12,620 nucleotides of DNA from Phenylobacterium sp. (GCA_028698405.1 JAQVDF010000011.1:1-12620); one strand, 5' to 3'; counted from the stretch's first letter, positions 1 through 10,315 are shown. Notes: generated by a model not told the origin, from the sequence alone. Made by a program: numbers and translations.

Positions 1-393
1 CGGCTCGTCGCCGAGCGCCTGGGCCAGGTGCCAGTCGCCGGCCGCTTCCGTCGCCATCTCGCCGGCCCCGACCACCTGCTCCTCGCCGGTGACCAGGTTG
101 GAGACCTTCAGCGTGCCGGAGGCCACGAACAGGTGGCGTATGTAGGGCTGGCGGTGCTCGGCCAGGGTTTGGCCCGCCTCCAGCCGCTCGGGCGTGATGG
201 CCACGTGGATCTTGCCCTCGAGCTCCGCGTCCGCGGCGACGTCGCCGACCGCCGGCGCGACGGCCGGAGCGGCGATGGCATGCGCGCCGACGGAGGGGGC
301 TGACAGCGGGCCGGCCGGCGCCGCGGCGGCGGCGGCGAGCGCCAGACCGGGCGCAGCGACAAGGGCCAGAGCGGCGACGGCGATTGTTCTCAT
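1..393 (-). CDS. Secreted cupin-domain protein (C-terminus beyond the left edge)
   Basis: 131 codons are visible and the frame is open at base 1, so the C-terminus is missing. The start is ATG at 393-391, preceded by a good GGAGG Shine-Dalgarno seven bases upstream. Residues 1-20 form a signal peptide (MRTIA, then an Ala/Leu/Val core ending LALA), so the product is probably periplasmic. Residues 21-55 are a low-complexity Ala/Pro linker. From about residue 60 a cupin barrel begins: H80 precedes a YIRHLFVASGTLKV strand (84-97), then a VTGEEQ turn, then GAGEMATEAAGDWH ending in H122. This is the spacing seen in small cupin_2 proteins, and H80, H87 and H122 are metal-ligand candidates. The substrate is unknown. 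It lies 141 bases downstream of the TonB receptor gene on the same strand but is separated from it by a strong terminator, so it probably has its own promoter. Cupin assignment is fairly sure; enzymatic function is not known. Confidence 0.75.
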   Translation of the reverse strand, partial: MRTIAVAALALVAAPGLALAAAAAAPAGPLSAPSVGAHAIAAPAVAPAVGDVAADAELEGKIHVAITPERLEAGQTLAEHRQPYIRHLFVASGTLKVSNLVTGEEQVVGAGEMATEAAGDWHLAQALGDEP

Positions 394-437
394 TATGGGA
401 CCTCCCTCGGCCGTCCGTGCACGCCCGGCGCCAGATC

Positions 438-453
438 GTTAGCACATTGTTAA
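438..453 (-). promoter_or_regulatory. Possible CtrA-like site upstream of the cupin gene
   Basis: Read on the minus strand this is TTAAC, six bases, then CTAAC. The left part extends to TTAACAAT, one mismatch from the CtrA half-site TTAACCAT known in Caulobacter, and the second half has one mismatch. It lies about 45-60 bases upstream of the cupin start, between that gene and the upstream terminator, where a promoter is expected. The call is by eye, and short AT-rich words like this also occur by chance. Confidence 0.25.
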
Positions 454-479
454 GCTTTGGCGAGGGGCAGGTTCTCACG

Positions 480-510
480 AAAAAGGGCCGGAGGATCGCT
501 CCTCCGGCCC
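480..510 (-). terminator. Rho-independent terminator of the TonB receptor gene
   Basis: A perfect 11-bp GC-rich stem (485-495 pairing with 500-510) closes a 4-base loop (496-499). Read on the minus strand it is followed directly by five T (484-480). It starts 25 bases past the receptor stop codon. The stem, loop and T-run are all in the right orientation to end the receptor transcript before the cupin gene. Confidence 0.88.
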
Positions 511-534
511 CAATTCGGGACGTCTCGTCCGAAC

Positions 535-3444
535 CTAGAAGCGAGCCTTGAAGCCCGCGAACAGGTAGCGGCCGAAGATGTCGTAGCCGGCGGTGTCCGA
601 GGTGTTGCCGGTCAGGCCCACCGGGATGGTCTTGTCGAAGATGTTGTTCACCCCGACGTAGACCTCGCTGCCGCGGCCGATGTCGAGCCGGTAGCGGCCG
701 ATCAGGTCGTGGTACCAGACCTCCTCGACGAACGGCCGGTCGGTCCGCTCGGTCGACAGGTCTTTGTTGCGGCGGACCTCGTCGATGTACTGGCTCTCCC
801 AGGTCACGCTGAGCGGGCCCTGGATGTAGGTCAGGCTGGAGATGAACGACCAGCGCGGGTCGCCCACTTCGCCTTCCTCGCGGTCGATCTGGTCCGGATA
901 GTCGGCGAAGGCGAATTCGCGCAGCTTCTCGGTGTAGTTGGCCGTCAGCGAGGCCACGATCCGGCCGTCGAGCGAGCTCAGCGGGCCGAGGTTCGCCGTC
1001 CAGTCGCCGATGTCGCGGCCGTAGTTGACCTGGATGTCGTAGCCCGCTGTCTTCAGCGCCGCCTGGTTCAGGAAGGTCGAACGGTAGGAGGTGATCTGAC
1101 GGGTGACCGGATCACGGATGATCAGGCTGCAGTACTCCATCGCCAGTTCGGGGCCGTCGACGCACTTGTCGGCGGCGTCCTGCGGGTCGAGGAAGCTGAT
1201 CGCGTCCTCGATTTCGATGTTGTAGTAGTCGACCGTCAGCGACAGCTCAGGCAGCCAGCGCGGCTGGTAGACGAAGCCCACCGTCCACGTTTCGGCTTCT
1301 TCCGAACGCAGGTCGAGGTTGCCGCTGGTGACCCCCGGGAACTGGTTGTCGGTCGCGTCACGGAAGGTGACGCCCAGCGCGGCGCAGTTGGCCGGACGGT
1401 TCGTATTCTCGCTGATCGACGCGAATTCGCAGGGATCGAAGATTCCGTTGAAGCCCGGGGTCGCCGGCAGGAAGGCCTCGGTGATGTTCGGGGCGCGGGT
1501 CGCCTTCGAGTAGGTGGCGCGAAGCGTCAGGTCCTCGATCGGATCCCACAGGCCGCGGACCATGTAGGAGGTCGCATCGCCCGCGTGGGAGTACTCGGCC
1601 CAGCGGACCGCGCCTTCCAGGGTCAGGCTCTGCACCAGCGGCAGGTCGGCCAGCAGCGGCACGCGGGTTTCCAGGAACAGTTCCTTGACCTCGAAGCCGC
1701 CGTTGGCGTCCGGCTGCGGCGCGGTTTCGGTGATGCCGCTCTGGACCAGCGGGTCGTTGACGTTGCGGCTGGTCTCCCGCCGCCACTCGACGCCGGCCGC
1801 GAAGCCGATCGGGCCGCCCGGCAGGGTCAGGAAGCGGCTGGAGTCGAAGGTCGTCGCCGCGGTCGCCACCTGTTGGGTGATCGAGTGCTTCCGGGTGGCC
1901 TCGAAGGCGACGTAGTCGATCGCCTCGCGCGAGTTCTGGGCGCCGAACAGGTTGAACGGCACGCAGGCGCCCGCCGTCAGTTCATCGGCCGGGATCGGGG
2001 CGTAGCCCGGATACCAGGTCGCCGGCACGTCGCGACGGCACTTGATCTGGCCGTCGGCCGGGTCGACCACGGCGTCGATCGCGGAGTTGAAGTTGCCGGG
2101 GATCAGGCCGCCGAAGGAGTCGAAGGTGTTCCGGGTGCGGCCGAAGTTGTACGAGATTTCCCAGTCGAGGTCGGCGAAGCCGGCGTCGGTCTCGCCTTCC
2201 AGGGCCACCACCGTACGGAAGGTCTCCCGCTCGGTCTTGTCGTTACGGCCGCCGATGTCGGCGTTCAGACGGTTCACGAAGAAGTAGTTGGCGTCCGGAT
2301 GCTGGTCGAGCACCGCCTGGATCGCCGGGGTGATGAAGGCGTTGTCCGGATCCAGGATGTATTCGAACGTCGTGAACGACGAGCTGAAGGTGTCGATCAG
2401 CCGGCTGTTGACGTACTTCGCGTCCGCCCGCAGCCGCAGCGACGGCGTCAGGTCGTAGTGGAAGGTCGAAGCCGCGCCCCAACGGGTCAGGCGGGGGATC
2501 AGCACCGCCTCTTCGTCGGACGAGAAGCAGACCGCGCAGGGCCCGGCGAAGGAGCCGTAGAACAGGTTGTTGGCGCCCGTCCGCTGCGGAATCGACACCG
2601 GGTTGCCGGCGCGGTCGAAGCCGGTCACCGGGACCAGGCTGTCGCTGACGATGGTGCCGAGCTCGTCGAAATACTCGGTGAAGATGTAGGGCCGGTAGAT
2701 GCGGTCCGGGATGCCGTCGTCCGGACCGGTGTCGGCCGGGTTTTCCACGGTCGCCCAGTCGGCGAGGCCGTCGATGTTCGGGCCGCGCACCCGCTCCTGC
2801 TTGTCGCCGAACAGGGTCAGGGTGACGTTGCCACGGTGGCCGAGGTTCCAGCCGCCGGTGAAGTCGGCCGAGTAGTTCTGGCCGTAGTCGCCGTTCAGCG
2901 GCGAACCGCCCTGGACGCGGAACTCGTAGCCCTCGAAGTCGTCCTTCAGGATGATGTTGATGACGCCGGTCACGGCGTCCGAACCGTAGACGGCCGAGGC
3001 GCCGCCGGTGGTCACTTCCACGCGGTCGACCAGGGCGGTCGGAATGGCGTTGAGGTCGACGGCGGTGTCGCCGGCGTCGCCCGCCACGTGGCGCTTGCCA
3101 TTGACCAGGGTCAGGGTCCGCGAAGTGCCCAGGCTGCGCAGGTCCGGGAAGCTCAGGCCGCCGAGGTTGGCGCCCGAGTCGGAGTTGGCGCGAACGGTGC
3201 CCGACGACGACAGGGCCGGCAGTTGGGCGATCACGTCGCCCAGGCTGGAAGTGCCGGCGTTCTCGATCGAGGTCTCGTTGATGGTGGTGACCGGAGTCGG
3301 CTGCTCGAGGTTCGGCCGCGGAATGCGCGAACCGGTGACGACCAGTTCGCCGACTTCGGTGTCCTGAGCGGCCGCGAATTGCGGCGCCGCGAGAGCGGCG
3401 GCGAACAGGAAGGAGGTTGCAAGGAGGTTGGATCTTCTCGTCAT
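535..3444 (-). CDS. TonB-dependent outer-membrane receptor
   Basis: The 969-residue protein is a gated outer-membrane transporter energised by TonB-ExbBD; its substrate cannot be told from sequence. Residues 1-26 are a signal peptide ending AAA before Q27. A TonB-box-like stretch (EVGELVVTG) lies at about 30-38. The plug follows at about 45-175, with the family's usual blocks: SLGDVIAQLP, RSLGTSRTLTLVNGKRH, DLNAIPTALVDRVEV and GGASAVYGSDAVTGVINIIL. The rest is a beta-barrel ending in the aromatic F969 (GFKARF) expected for BAM recognition. Cysteine pairs (for example GPCAVC, and single Cys in DPCEF and NCAAL) lie in probable extracellular loops and may form disulfides. Length and motifs fit the large receptors abundant in Caulobacterales and Sphingomonadales. 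The start is ATG at 3444; its Shine-Dalgarno is weak, but the signal peptide fixes the choice. No cobalamin or other riboswitch was recognised in the 240-base leader. A strong terminator follows, so it is probably monocistronic. Confidence 0.95.
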   Translation of the reverse strand: MTRRSNLLATSFLFAAALAAPQFAAAQDTEVGELVVTGSRIPRPNLEQPTPVTTINETSIENAGTSSLGDVIAQLPALSSSGTVRANSDSGANLGGLSFPDLRSLGTSRTLTLVNGKRHVAGDAGDTAVDLNAIPTALVDRVEVTTGGASAVYGSDAVTGVINIILKDDFEGYEFRVQGGSPLNGDYGQNYSADFTGGWNLGHRGNVTLTLFGDKQERVRGPNIDGLADWATVENPADTGPDDGIPDRIYRPYIFTEYFDELGTIVSDSLVPVTGFDRAGNPVSIPQRTGANNLFYGSFAGPCAVCFSSDEEAVLIPRLTRWGAASTFHYDLTPSLRLRADAKYVNSRLIDTFSSSFTTFEYILDPDNAFITPAIQAVLDQHPDANYFFVNRLNADIGGRNDKTERETFRTVVALEGETDAGFADLDWEISYNFGRTRNTFDSFGGLIPGNFNSAIDAVVDPADGQIKCRRDVPATWYPGYAPIPADELTAGACVPFNLFGAQNSREAIDYVAFEATRKHSITQQVATAATTFDSSRFLTLPGGPIGFAAGVEWRRETSRNVNDPLVQSGITETAPQPDANGGFEVKELFLETRVPLLADLPLVQSLTLEGAVRWAEYSHAGDATSYMVRGLWDPIEDLTLRATYSKATRAPNITEAFLPATPGFNGIFDPCEFASISENTNRPANCAALGVTFRDATDNQFPGVTSGNLDLRSEEAETWTVGFVYQPRWLPELSLTVDYYNIEIEDAISFLDPQDAADKCVDGPELAMEYCSLIIRDPVTRQITSYRSTFLNQAALKTAGYDIQVNYGRDIGDWTANLGPLSSLDGRIVASLTANYTEKLREFAFADYPDQIDREEGEVGDPRWSFISSLTYIQGPLSVTWESQYIDEVRRNKDLSTERTDRPFVEEVWYHDLIGRYRLDIGRGSEVYVGVNNIFDKTIPVGLTGNTSDTAGYDIFGRYLFAGFKARF

Positions 3445-3684
3445 GGTTTGCCGCGCGTACTGGAGTGGTTGACCCGGGACACAGCACGGCGGAGGCGCCG
3501 GCGCATCCTGATGAACACGCCGGAGGGCGAATTATGTCCGCCTTACGCCTAACCGGGGCGATTTTTCGGCCCCGGCGCGGCAAATAAATCACAGCTTCGA
3601 GTTGTCGGGCTCGGCGAGTGGCGAGTTGCGCCGCACAATGCGATTCCGCGCCGCAACAAGCGGCGGCGCCCGTCGAAGTCGGGG

Positions 3685-3906
3685 CTAGTCCGGCTTCTTG
3701 GCGTCCCGCTTGGCCGCGCGTTTGGCTGCTGCAGCTTCGACCTTCTCGGCCTGCCGGGCGGCGGCGGCCTCCTCGAGCGCGGGCAACAGTTCGGCGGCCG
3801 CGGCCTGCTGCTTGGCCGAGCCTTCTTCCGAGAGGCGGCGGGCGTTGGCCAGCAGGTTCTTCAAGCCGTCGTCGTCGAGCTCGGGAATCTTCTCGATCAA
3901 GGTCAT
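3685..3906 (-). CDS. Small charged helical protein, function unknown
   Basis: This encodes 73 residues starting MTLIEKIPELDDDGLKNLL from ATG at 3906. An in-frame start at 4044 would add 46 Arg/Pro-rich residues with no protein-like character, so the shorter form is chosen. Its Shine-Dalgarno is poor (a GGAG about 12 bases upstream). The N-terminal half reads as an amphipathic helix with acidic residues. The C-terminal half is Ala/Lys/Glu-rich (EEAAAARQAEKVEAAAAKR) and ends basic (RDAKKPD), so it is probably helical or coiled-coil. There is no signal peptide or membrane segment, so it is likely cytoplasmic. I recall small alphaproteobacterial proteins of similar start and composition but know of no assigned function. 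It is divergent from carB. Confidence 0.65.
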   Translation of the reverse strand: MTLIEKIPELDDDGLKNLLANARRLSEEGSAKQQAAAAELLPALEEAAAARQAEKVEAAAAKRAAKRDAKKPD

Positions 3907-4109
3907 GGTCGGGGAATACTCCAGGCGGGCGCCCGCACACCGGAATGCGGCGGACCTGTCATGTGATAAGGCCAAGGTCGGGAAAGGGTTCCCCGAAAGC
4001 CCTGGATTCGGGGCCCGCGCAGGCCTCGAGCGAGGCCCGGACAAGCTGCCGCTTGCCCTGTCCCGACTCCCCCTCTAAACGGGCGACTTAACCTGCAATC
4101 CGGTCGGTG

Positions 4110-4141
4110 AAGGCCGCGCGGCGACCGCGCGACCCGGCCTT
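4110..4141 (+). other. Possible hairpin in the carB leader
   Basis: AAGGC (4110-4114) can pair with GCCTT (4137-4141), and CGCGCG (4115-4120) with CGCGCG (4126-4131), around a 5-base loop and a 5-base bulge (4132-4136). It ends 23 bases before the carB start. No T-run follows, so it is not a standard terminator. It may be leader structure only, or chance pairing in GC-rich DNA. Confidence 0.25.
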
Positions 4142-4164
4142 GGCGCGCGAGAAGAGCCCCGAAA

Positions 4165-7455
<3,291 letters not shown>

Positions 7456-7485
7456 ACGTGAGCACCCGATGGGCTGTCCAAGCTG

Positions 7486-8343
7486 TCAGAGCCGCCCGTA
7501 GGCCTTCAGCGTCCGCAGCGCCTTCATCGTCTGCAGGCCGCGCCACTCGAGGACCGAGGCGGGCCCCGGCGGCGTCCAGGAGAGCGGCCAGCCGCCGTCC
7601 GCCTGCTGTTCGGCGGCCAGGTGATCGAGGTTGCGGGCGATCTCGTCGTCCGAGAACCAGCGGCGACAGAAGGCGTCGGGCGTCGGGGCGTACCAGAGCG
7701 GGGTGACGCCGTAGCCTTCGGCCGCCGGGTCGGGCTTGAAGTAGGCCGCCGAGCGCAGCGCCGACGCCAGCCGCGCAGCCGCCGCTTCGGCGCGCGGCCG
7801 GTCCGGAGCCGCCTCCAGGAACCAGACCGCATCCAGGATGTCGTGGGCGCCCAGCCCCGCCGCGGCCTCGATCCACGACCAGACGAGCCGCGCCGTCGCC
7901 TCGCGCCAGGGATGATCGACGCCGAGCCTGTAGAGCAGCCCGACGAGGCCGCCGTTCGGGACCAGTTCCGGCGGACGGGCATACCCGCTCCAGTGCGGCG
8001 CATGGGCGTGCGCCTCGAAGCCGGGCAACAGGATGGGGACCCCGCCCTGCGGTGCGCTGACGCCCTGCAGGAAGTCGCAGGCCCGCAACGCCATGGCCGC
8101 GTCGCCGGCGCCGGCGTCGGCCATGTACTGCAGGGCGAGCTCGACATTGAGCGGCTGGCTGCGCGGCGTCCGCGTGTCCGGCTCCAGCCCGTGGCCGAAG
8201 CCGCCGTCGGAGTTCTGGAAGGCGGCCAGCGCGGTCAGCACCGCGCCGGGGTCGGCCCCCTCGAACTCGGCGGCGAACCAGCGGCGGTCGATGAGCCGGG
8301 CGGCTCCGTAAATGAAGTCGCGCGCGCTGTTGAAAAGGATCAT
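7486..8343 (-). CDS. Prenyltransferase/squalene-cyclase-repeat-like protein, function unknown
   Basis: This encodes 285 residues from ATG 8343, chosen because GGAGG lies five bases upstream; a longer frame to 8577 reads into low-quality sequence and is rejected. Two QW-like repeat signatures are visible: FQNSDGGFGHG (42-52) and EQQADGGW (245-252). Between them are Ala/Leu-rich amphipathic helices, as in the alpha/alpha barrel shared by squalene cyclases, protein prenyltransferases and some lyases. It is much shorter than true squalene-hopene cyclases, and I see no DxDD catalytic motif, so terpene cyclase activity is unlikely. There is no signal peptide or membrane segment. Trp, Tyr and Pro residues (HWSGYARPPELVPNGG) may line a pocket. 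It converges on carB with 30 bases between the stops and no visible terminator. The fold-level call is moderately sure; the reaction is unknown. Confidence 0.75.
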   Translation of the reverse strand: MILFNSARDFIYGAARLIDRRWFAAEFEGADPGAVLTALAAFQNSDGGFGHGLEPDTRTPRSQPLNVELALQYMADAGAGDAAMALRACDFLQGVSAPQGGVPILLPGFEAHAHAPHWSGYARPPELVPNGGLVGLLYRLGVDHPWREATARLVWSWIEAAAGLGAHDILDAVWFLEAAPDRPRAEAAAARLASALRSAAYFKPDPAAEGYGVTPLWYAPTPDAFCRRWFSDDEIARNLDHLAAEQQADGGWPLSWTPPGPASVLEWRGLQTMKALRTLKAYGRL

Positions 8344-8385
8344 CGGCGCCTCCAGAGTTCTCTTTTTGTTCGATATCCGCGGTTC

Positions 8386-8398
8386 GTCAAGTGTTGAC
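8386..8398. promoter_or_regulatory. GTCAA-GTG-TTGAC inverted repeat in the divergent gene gap
   Basis: Perfect 5-bp arms flank a 3-base centre. The right arm read on the plus strand contains TTGAC, and so does the left arm read on the minus strand. The site could therefore act as back-to-back -35 elements, or as an operator, for the repeat-barrel gene (start 8343, minus) and the small membrane protein (start 8567, plus). No clear -10 partner was found in either direction, so this is a weak call. Confidence 0.25.
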
Positions 8399-8462
8399 CC
8401 GCCGGGGCAAGACGCGCAGGCTTTGTTCGATCGCCTGACCGTGTCGGGCGCGGAAAGGGCCA

Positions 8463-8494
8463 GCTCCGGCGGCCCGACTCGAAGCCTCCGGAGC
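8463..8494. other. Hairpin in the leader of the small membrane protein
   Basis: GCTCCGG (8463-8469) pairs with CCGGAGC (8488-8494). After a one-base mismatch, GGC (8471-8473) pairs with GCC (8484-8486). It lies about 75 bases upstream of the small His-rich gene. No T-run follows on either strand, so it is probably leader structure or chance. Confidence 0.25.
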
Positions 8495-8566
8495 CGCGCC
8501 CCAGCGGCGCCTGGCGCAGTCTGGCAGAGGCCCCAAGCCTCGGTCATTTTGCGTAGGAGGCCACTC

Positions 8567-8755
8567 ATGCGGCTCAATTTCAGACAGGGCGCCCACCACC
8601 CTGCCGACCATCCGCATCACAACAAGCACCGGATCGAGAAGTTCGAAGGCTCCATGGACCTGCTGGTCGTGGCGCTGATCGCGATCCTGGCCCTGGCGAT
8701 GCTGATCGGCCTGGTCACCGGGGGCGGTGACGTCGGCTGGGTGAAGTCGCTCTAG
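8567..8755 (+). CDS. Small His-rich single-pass membrane protein
   Basis: This encodes 62 residues from ATG 8567. The start is set by a near-perfect AGGAGG seven bases upstream, which also argues that this small frame is translated. Six histidines fall within residues 10-21 (HHPADHPHHNKH), followed by a basic stretch (KHRIEK). A hydrophobic helix follows at about 31-50 (DLLVVALIAILALAMLIGLV), and then a short tail TGGGDVGWVKSL. The layout suggests an inner-membrane peptide with a soluble N-terminus that could bind a metal or act as a pH sensor; that role is inference. An internal ATG at residue 30 could give a membrane-only form. I do not recognise a family. Its stop TAG overlaps the stop of the converging acetyltransferase gene within a single CTAG. 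Confidence 0.7.
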   Translation: MRLNFRQGAHHPADHPHHNKHRIEKFEGSMDLLVVALIAILALAMLIGLVTGGGDVGWVKSL

Positions 8756-9279
8756 TTCCTCCCTAGGGGGCGGGCGAGCACGAGGTCGTCGAAGACGCTC
8801 GCCCCCACCTGGAACTTGCGCTCGCCGGCCTGCTGGAATCCCTGCCGGCGATAGAAGCCGATGGCCGCTTCGTTGCGGCCGAACACGCCCAGGACGGCCC
8901 GTTCGAACCCGGCGTCGCGGGCCTCGTCCAGGACTGCGCGCATCAGGGCTGCGCCCAGCCCGCGCCCCTGGAACCGGTGCAGCAGATAGATCCGCTTGAT
9001 CTCGACGTCGGTCGGCGTCGTGGCCACCGGCAGGTCCGGCGGCGAGATCACCGCATAGCCGACCGGGGCGCCCCCTTCCTCCGCCTCGACGAGCCACAGC
9101 CGGCAGCGTTCGTCCGCCAGCCAGCCGGCGTAGACCTCCGGCGCGTGCTGACGCGCGCAGTGGACCAGGATGTCGGCCGCGGGAAGTTGGCCGGCGTAGG
9201 TCTCCAGGAAGGTGGCGCGGCCGACCAGCGCAAGCGCTTCGGCGTCGGTCGGGGCGGCCCTGCGGATGATCGCGCTCAT
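8752..9279 (-). CDS. GNAT-family N-acetyltransferase
   Basis: This 175-residue protein probably transfers an acetyl group from acetyl-CoA to an amine; the substrate is unknown. The start ATG 9279 has a GGGGAGG ribosome site just upstream and begins MSAIIRRAAPTDAEAL, the usual GNAT first strand. An alternative start 12 codons earlier (9315) lacks such support. Core motif A is at about 94-118: IKRIYLLHRFQGRGLGAALM, with the acetyl-CoA pyrophosphate loop QGRGLG at 104-109. Motif B is AAIGFYRRQGFQQAGERKF near the C-terminus, with the typical FYRRQGF. Length and motif order are normal for a single-domain cytoplasmic GNAT. It is divergent from the dehydrogenase gene and converges on the small membrane protein with overlapping stop codons, so the two transcripts must be complementary at their 3' ends. 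Confidence 0.92.
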   Translation of the reverse strand: MSAIIRRAAPTDAEALALVGRATFLETYAGQLPAADILVHCARQHAPEVYAGWLADERCRLWLVEAEEGGAPVGYAVISPPDLPVATTPTDVEIKRIYLLHRFQGRGLGAALMRAVLDEARDAGFERAVLGVFGRNEAAIGFYRRQGFQQAGERKFQVGASVFDDLVLARPLGRN

Positions 9280-9332
9280 CGGCCCTCCCCTAATCCGCCG
9301 AAACGTCTGCCGCAAAGGCGCGCCATGGGCTA

Positions 9333-9347
9333 AAGCTTGCCAAGCTT
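9333..9347. repeat. AAGCTT-GCC-AAGCTT short inverted repeat
   Basis: Two copies of AAGCTT, each self-complementary, are separated by three bases in the 92-base gap between the divergent acetyltransferase and dehydrogenase genes. It ends 24 bases before the dehydrogenase ATG, a position suited to an operator. The right half continues into GCTTAACAACG, which resembles the sequence upstream of the cupin gene near 438-461. Confidence 0.35.
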
Positions 9348-9371
9348 AACAACGATAAGGGAGGGACGGCG

Positions 9372-10163
9372 ATGGGACGGGTCGAGCGAAAGGTCGCCCT
9401 GGTCACCGGCGGAGCGAGCGGGATCGGCAAGGCCTGCGCCGAGCGGCTGGCCGCCGAAGGCGCGACCGTAGTGATCACCGACGTGCAGGACGAACAGGGG
9501 CGGGCCACGGCCGAGGCCATCCGCGCGGCCGGCGGCAAGGCCGACTACCTGTCGCACGACGTCACCTCGGAAGAGGCCTGGGTCGAGGTGATCGCCGAGG
9601 TCGGCAAGCGCCACGGGCGGCTGGACGTTCTGGTCAACAACGCCGGCATCGGACTGGGCGGCTCGATCCTGGAGTTCAGCCTCGCCGACTTCCGCCGCCA
9701 GACGGCGGTGAACCTCGACGGGGTCTTCCTGGGCATGAAGCACGCCATTCCCCTGATGCGGCAGGGCGGCGGCGGCAGCATCGTCAACATGTCCTCGGTG
9801 GCCGGGCTGAAGGGCTCGCCGAACCTCGCCGCCTATTGCGCCACCAAGGGCGGGGTGCGGCTGATGACCAAGGCCGTGGCGATGGAGTGCGCCAACGCCA
9901 AGGACGGCGTTCGCATCAACTCGGTCCACCCCGGCATCATCGAGACGCCCATCTGGGACACCATCGTCGGCACCGGCGAGCCGGGCACCAACGCCCTGCC
10001 CCGCTCACAGACGTTGGACCAGATGTCGTCCATGGCCGTGCCGCTGGGCATGAAGGGCCTGCCCGACGACATCGCCAACGGCGTCCTGTGGCTGGCGAGC
10101 GACGAAAGCCGCTACGTCACCGCCGCCGAGCTGGTCATCGACGGGGGCCTCACCGTTCGCTGA
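9372..10163 (+). CDS. Short-chain dehydrogenase/reductase (classical SDR)
   Basis: This 263-residue NAD(P)-dependent oxidoreductase is probably an alcohol or ketone dehydrogenase acting on a small or cyclic substrate. The Rossmann loop TGGASGIG is at 12-19. D37 at the end of the second strand favours NAD(H) over NADP(H). D63-V64 contacts adenine and NNAG is at 89-92. The catalytic set is complete: N114, S142, Y155 and K159 (YCATK). Then come the family's HPGIIETP turn and the C-terminal IDGG segment. Its length is that of classical SDRs related to 3-hydroxysteroid, cyclohexanol and 3-oxoacyl-ACP dehydrogenases, and the exact substrate cannot be read. ATG 9372 has GGGAGG about eight bases upstream. 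It is divergent from the acetyltransferase and followed by a 257-base gap, so it is probably transcribed alone. Confidence 0.95.
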   Translation: MGRVERKVALVTGGASGIGKACAERLAAEGATVVITDVQDEQGRATAEAIRAAGGKADYLSHDVTSEEAWVEVIAEVGKRHGRLDVLVNNAGIGLGGSILEFSLADFRRQTAVNLDGVFLGMKHAIPLMRQGGGGSIVNMSSVAGLKGSPNLAAYCATKGGVRLMTKAVAMECANAKDGVRINSVHPGIIETPIWDTIVGTGEPGTNALPRSQTLDQMSSMAVPLGMKGLPDDIANGVLWLASDESRYVTAAELVIDGGLTVR

Positions 10164-10186
10164 ACGGCAGGCTCCTTGACATCCGG

Positions 10187-10219
10187 TCGGCCGGGGAAGG
10201 AAGCTCCCCGCACGGCCGG
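10187..10219 (+). terminator. Possible terminator hairpin after the dehydrogenase gene
   Basis: CGGGGA (10192-10197) pairs with TCCCCG (10205-10210) around a 7-base loop. Outside it, TCGGC (10187-10191) pairs with GCCGG (10215-10219), including one G-T pair, across a 4-base bulge. It begins 24 bases past the dehydrogenase stop codon. There is no T-run after it, so it would be a weak or Rho-assisted terminator at best. Confidence 0.3.
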
Positions 10220-10315
10220 CTGAAAGGGAGCGGCCAAGATTGAACTAAGCCCTGCTCAGGAACTCGCGGCCGACTTTCGAGTTGGCTGGACCACCCGCAT
10301 CGAGTGTGCAGGGCC

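Noticed and set aside
457..3552. A 1031-codon open frame on the plus strand opposite the TonB receptor gene
   Set aside because: It is the antisense of a clear receptor gene; GC-rich codon bias removes stops from the opposite frame. The translation is low-complexity Arg/Val/Gly/Asp without domain motifs.
3511..3552. A 13-codon plus-strand peptide (MNTPEGELCPPYA) in the receptor leader
   Set aside because: Its ribosome site is too far away (GGAGG about 15 bases upstream), it reads opposite to the adjacent receptor gene, and a peptide this short is expected by chance.
3445..3684. Possible cobalamin or other riboswitch in the leader of the TonB receptor
   Set aside because: No B12-box or other conserved riboswitch core was found on the minus strand. 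Only ordinary GC-rich hairpins such as CCGGGGC/GCCCCGG near 3552-3575 are present, without a T-run.
4022..4037. GGCCTCG-AG-CGAGGCC palindrome upstream of carB
   Set aside because: The perfect 7-bp arms leave only a 2-base loop, with no T-run and no neighbouring promoter element. Such palindromes are common by chance in DNA of this GC content.
8344..8577. N-terminal extension of the repeat-barrel gene up to 8577, and of the small membrane protein back to 8312
   Set aside because: The extensions overlap each other on opposite strands and lack protein character. The downstream starts at 8343 and 8567 both have excellent Shine-Dalgarno sites.
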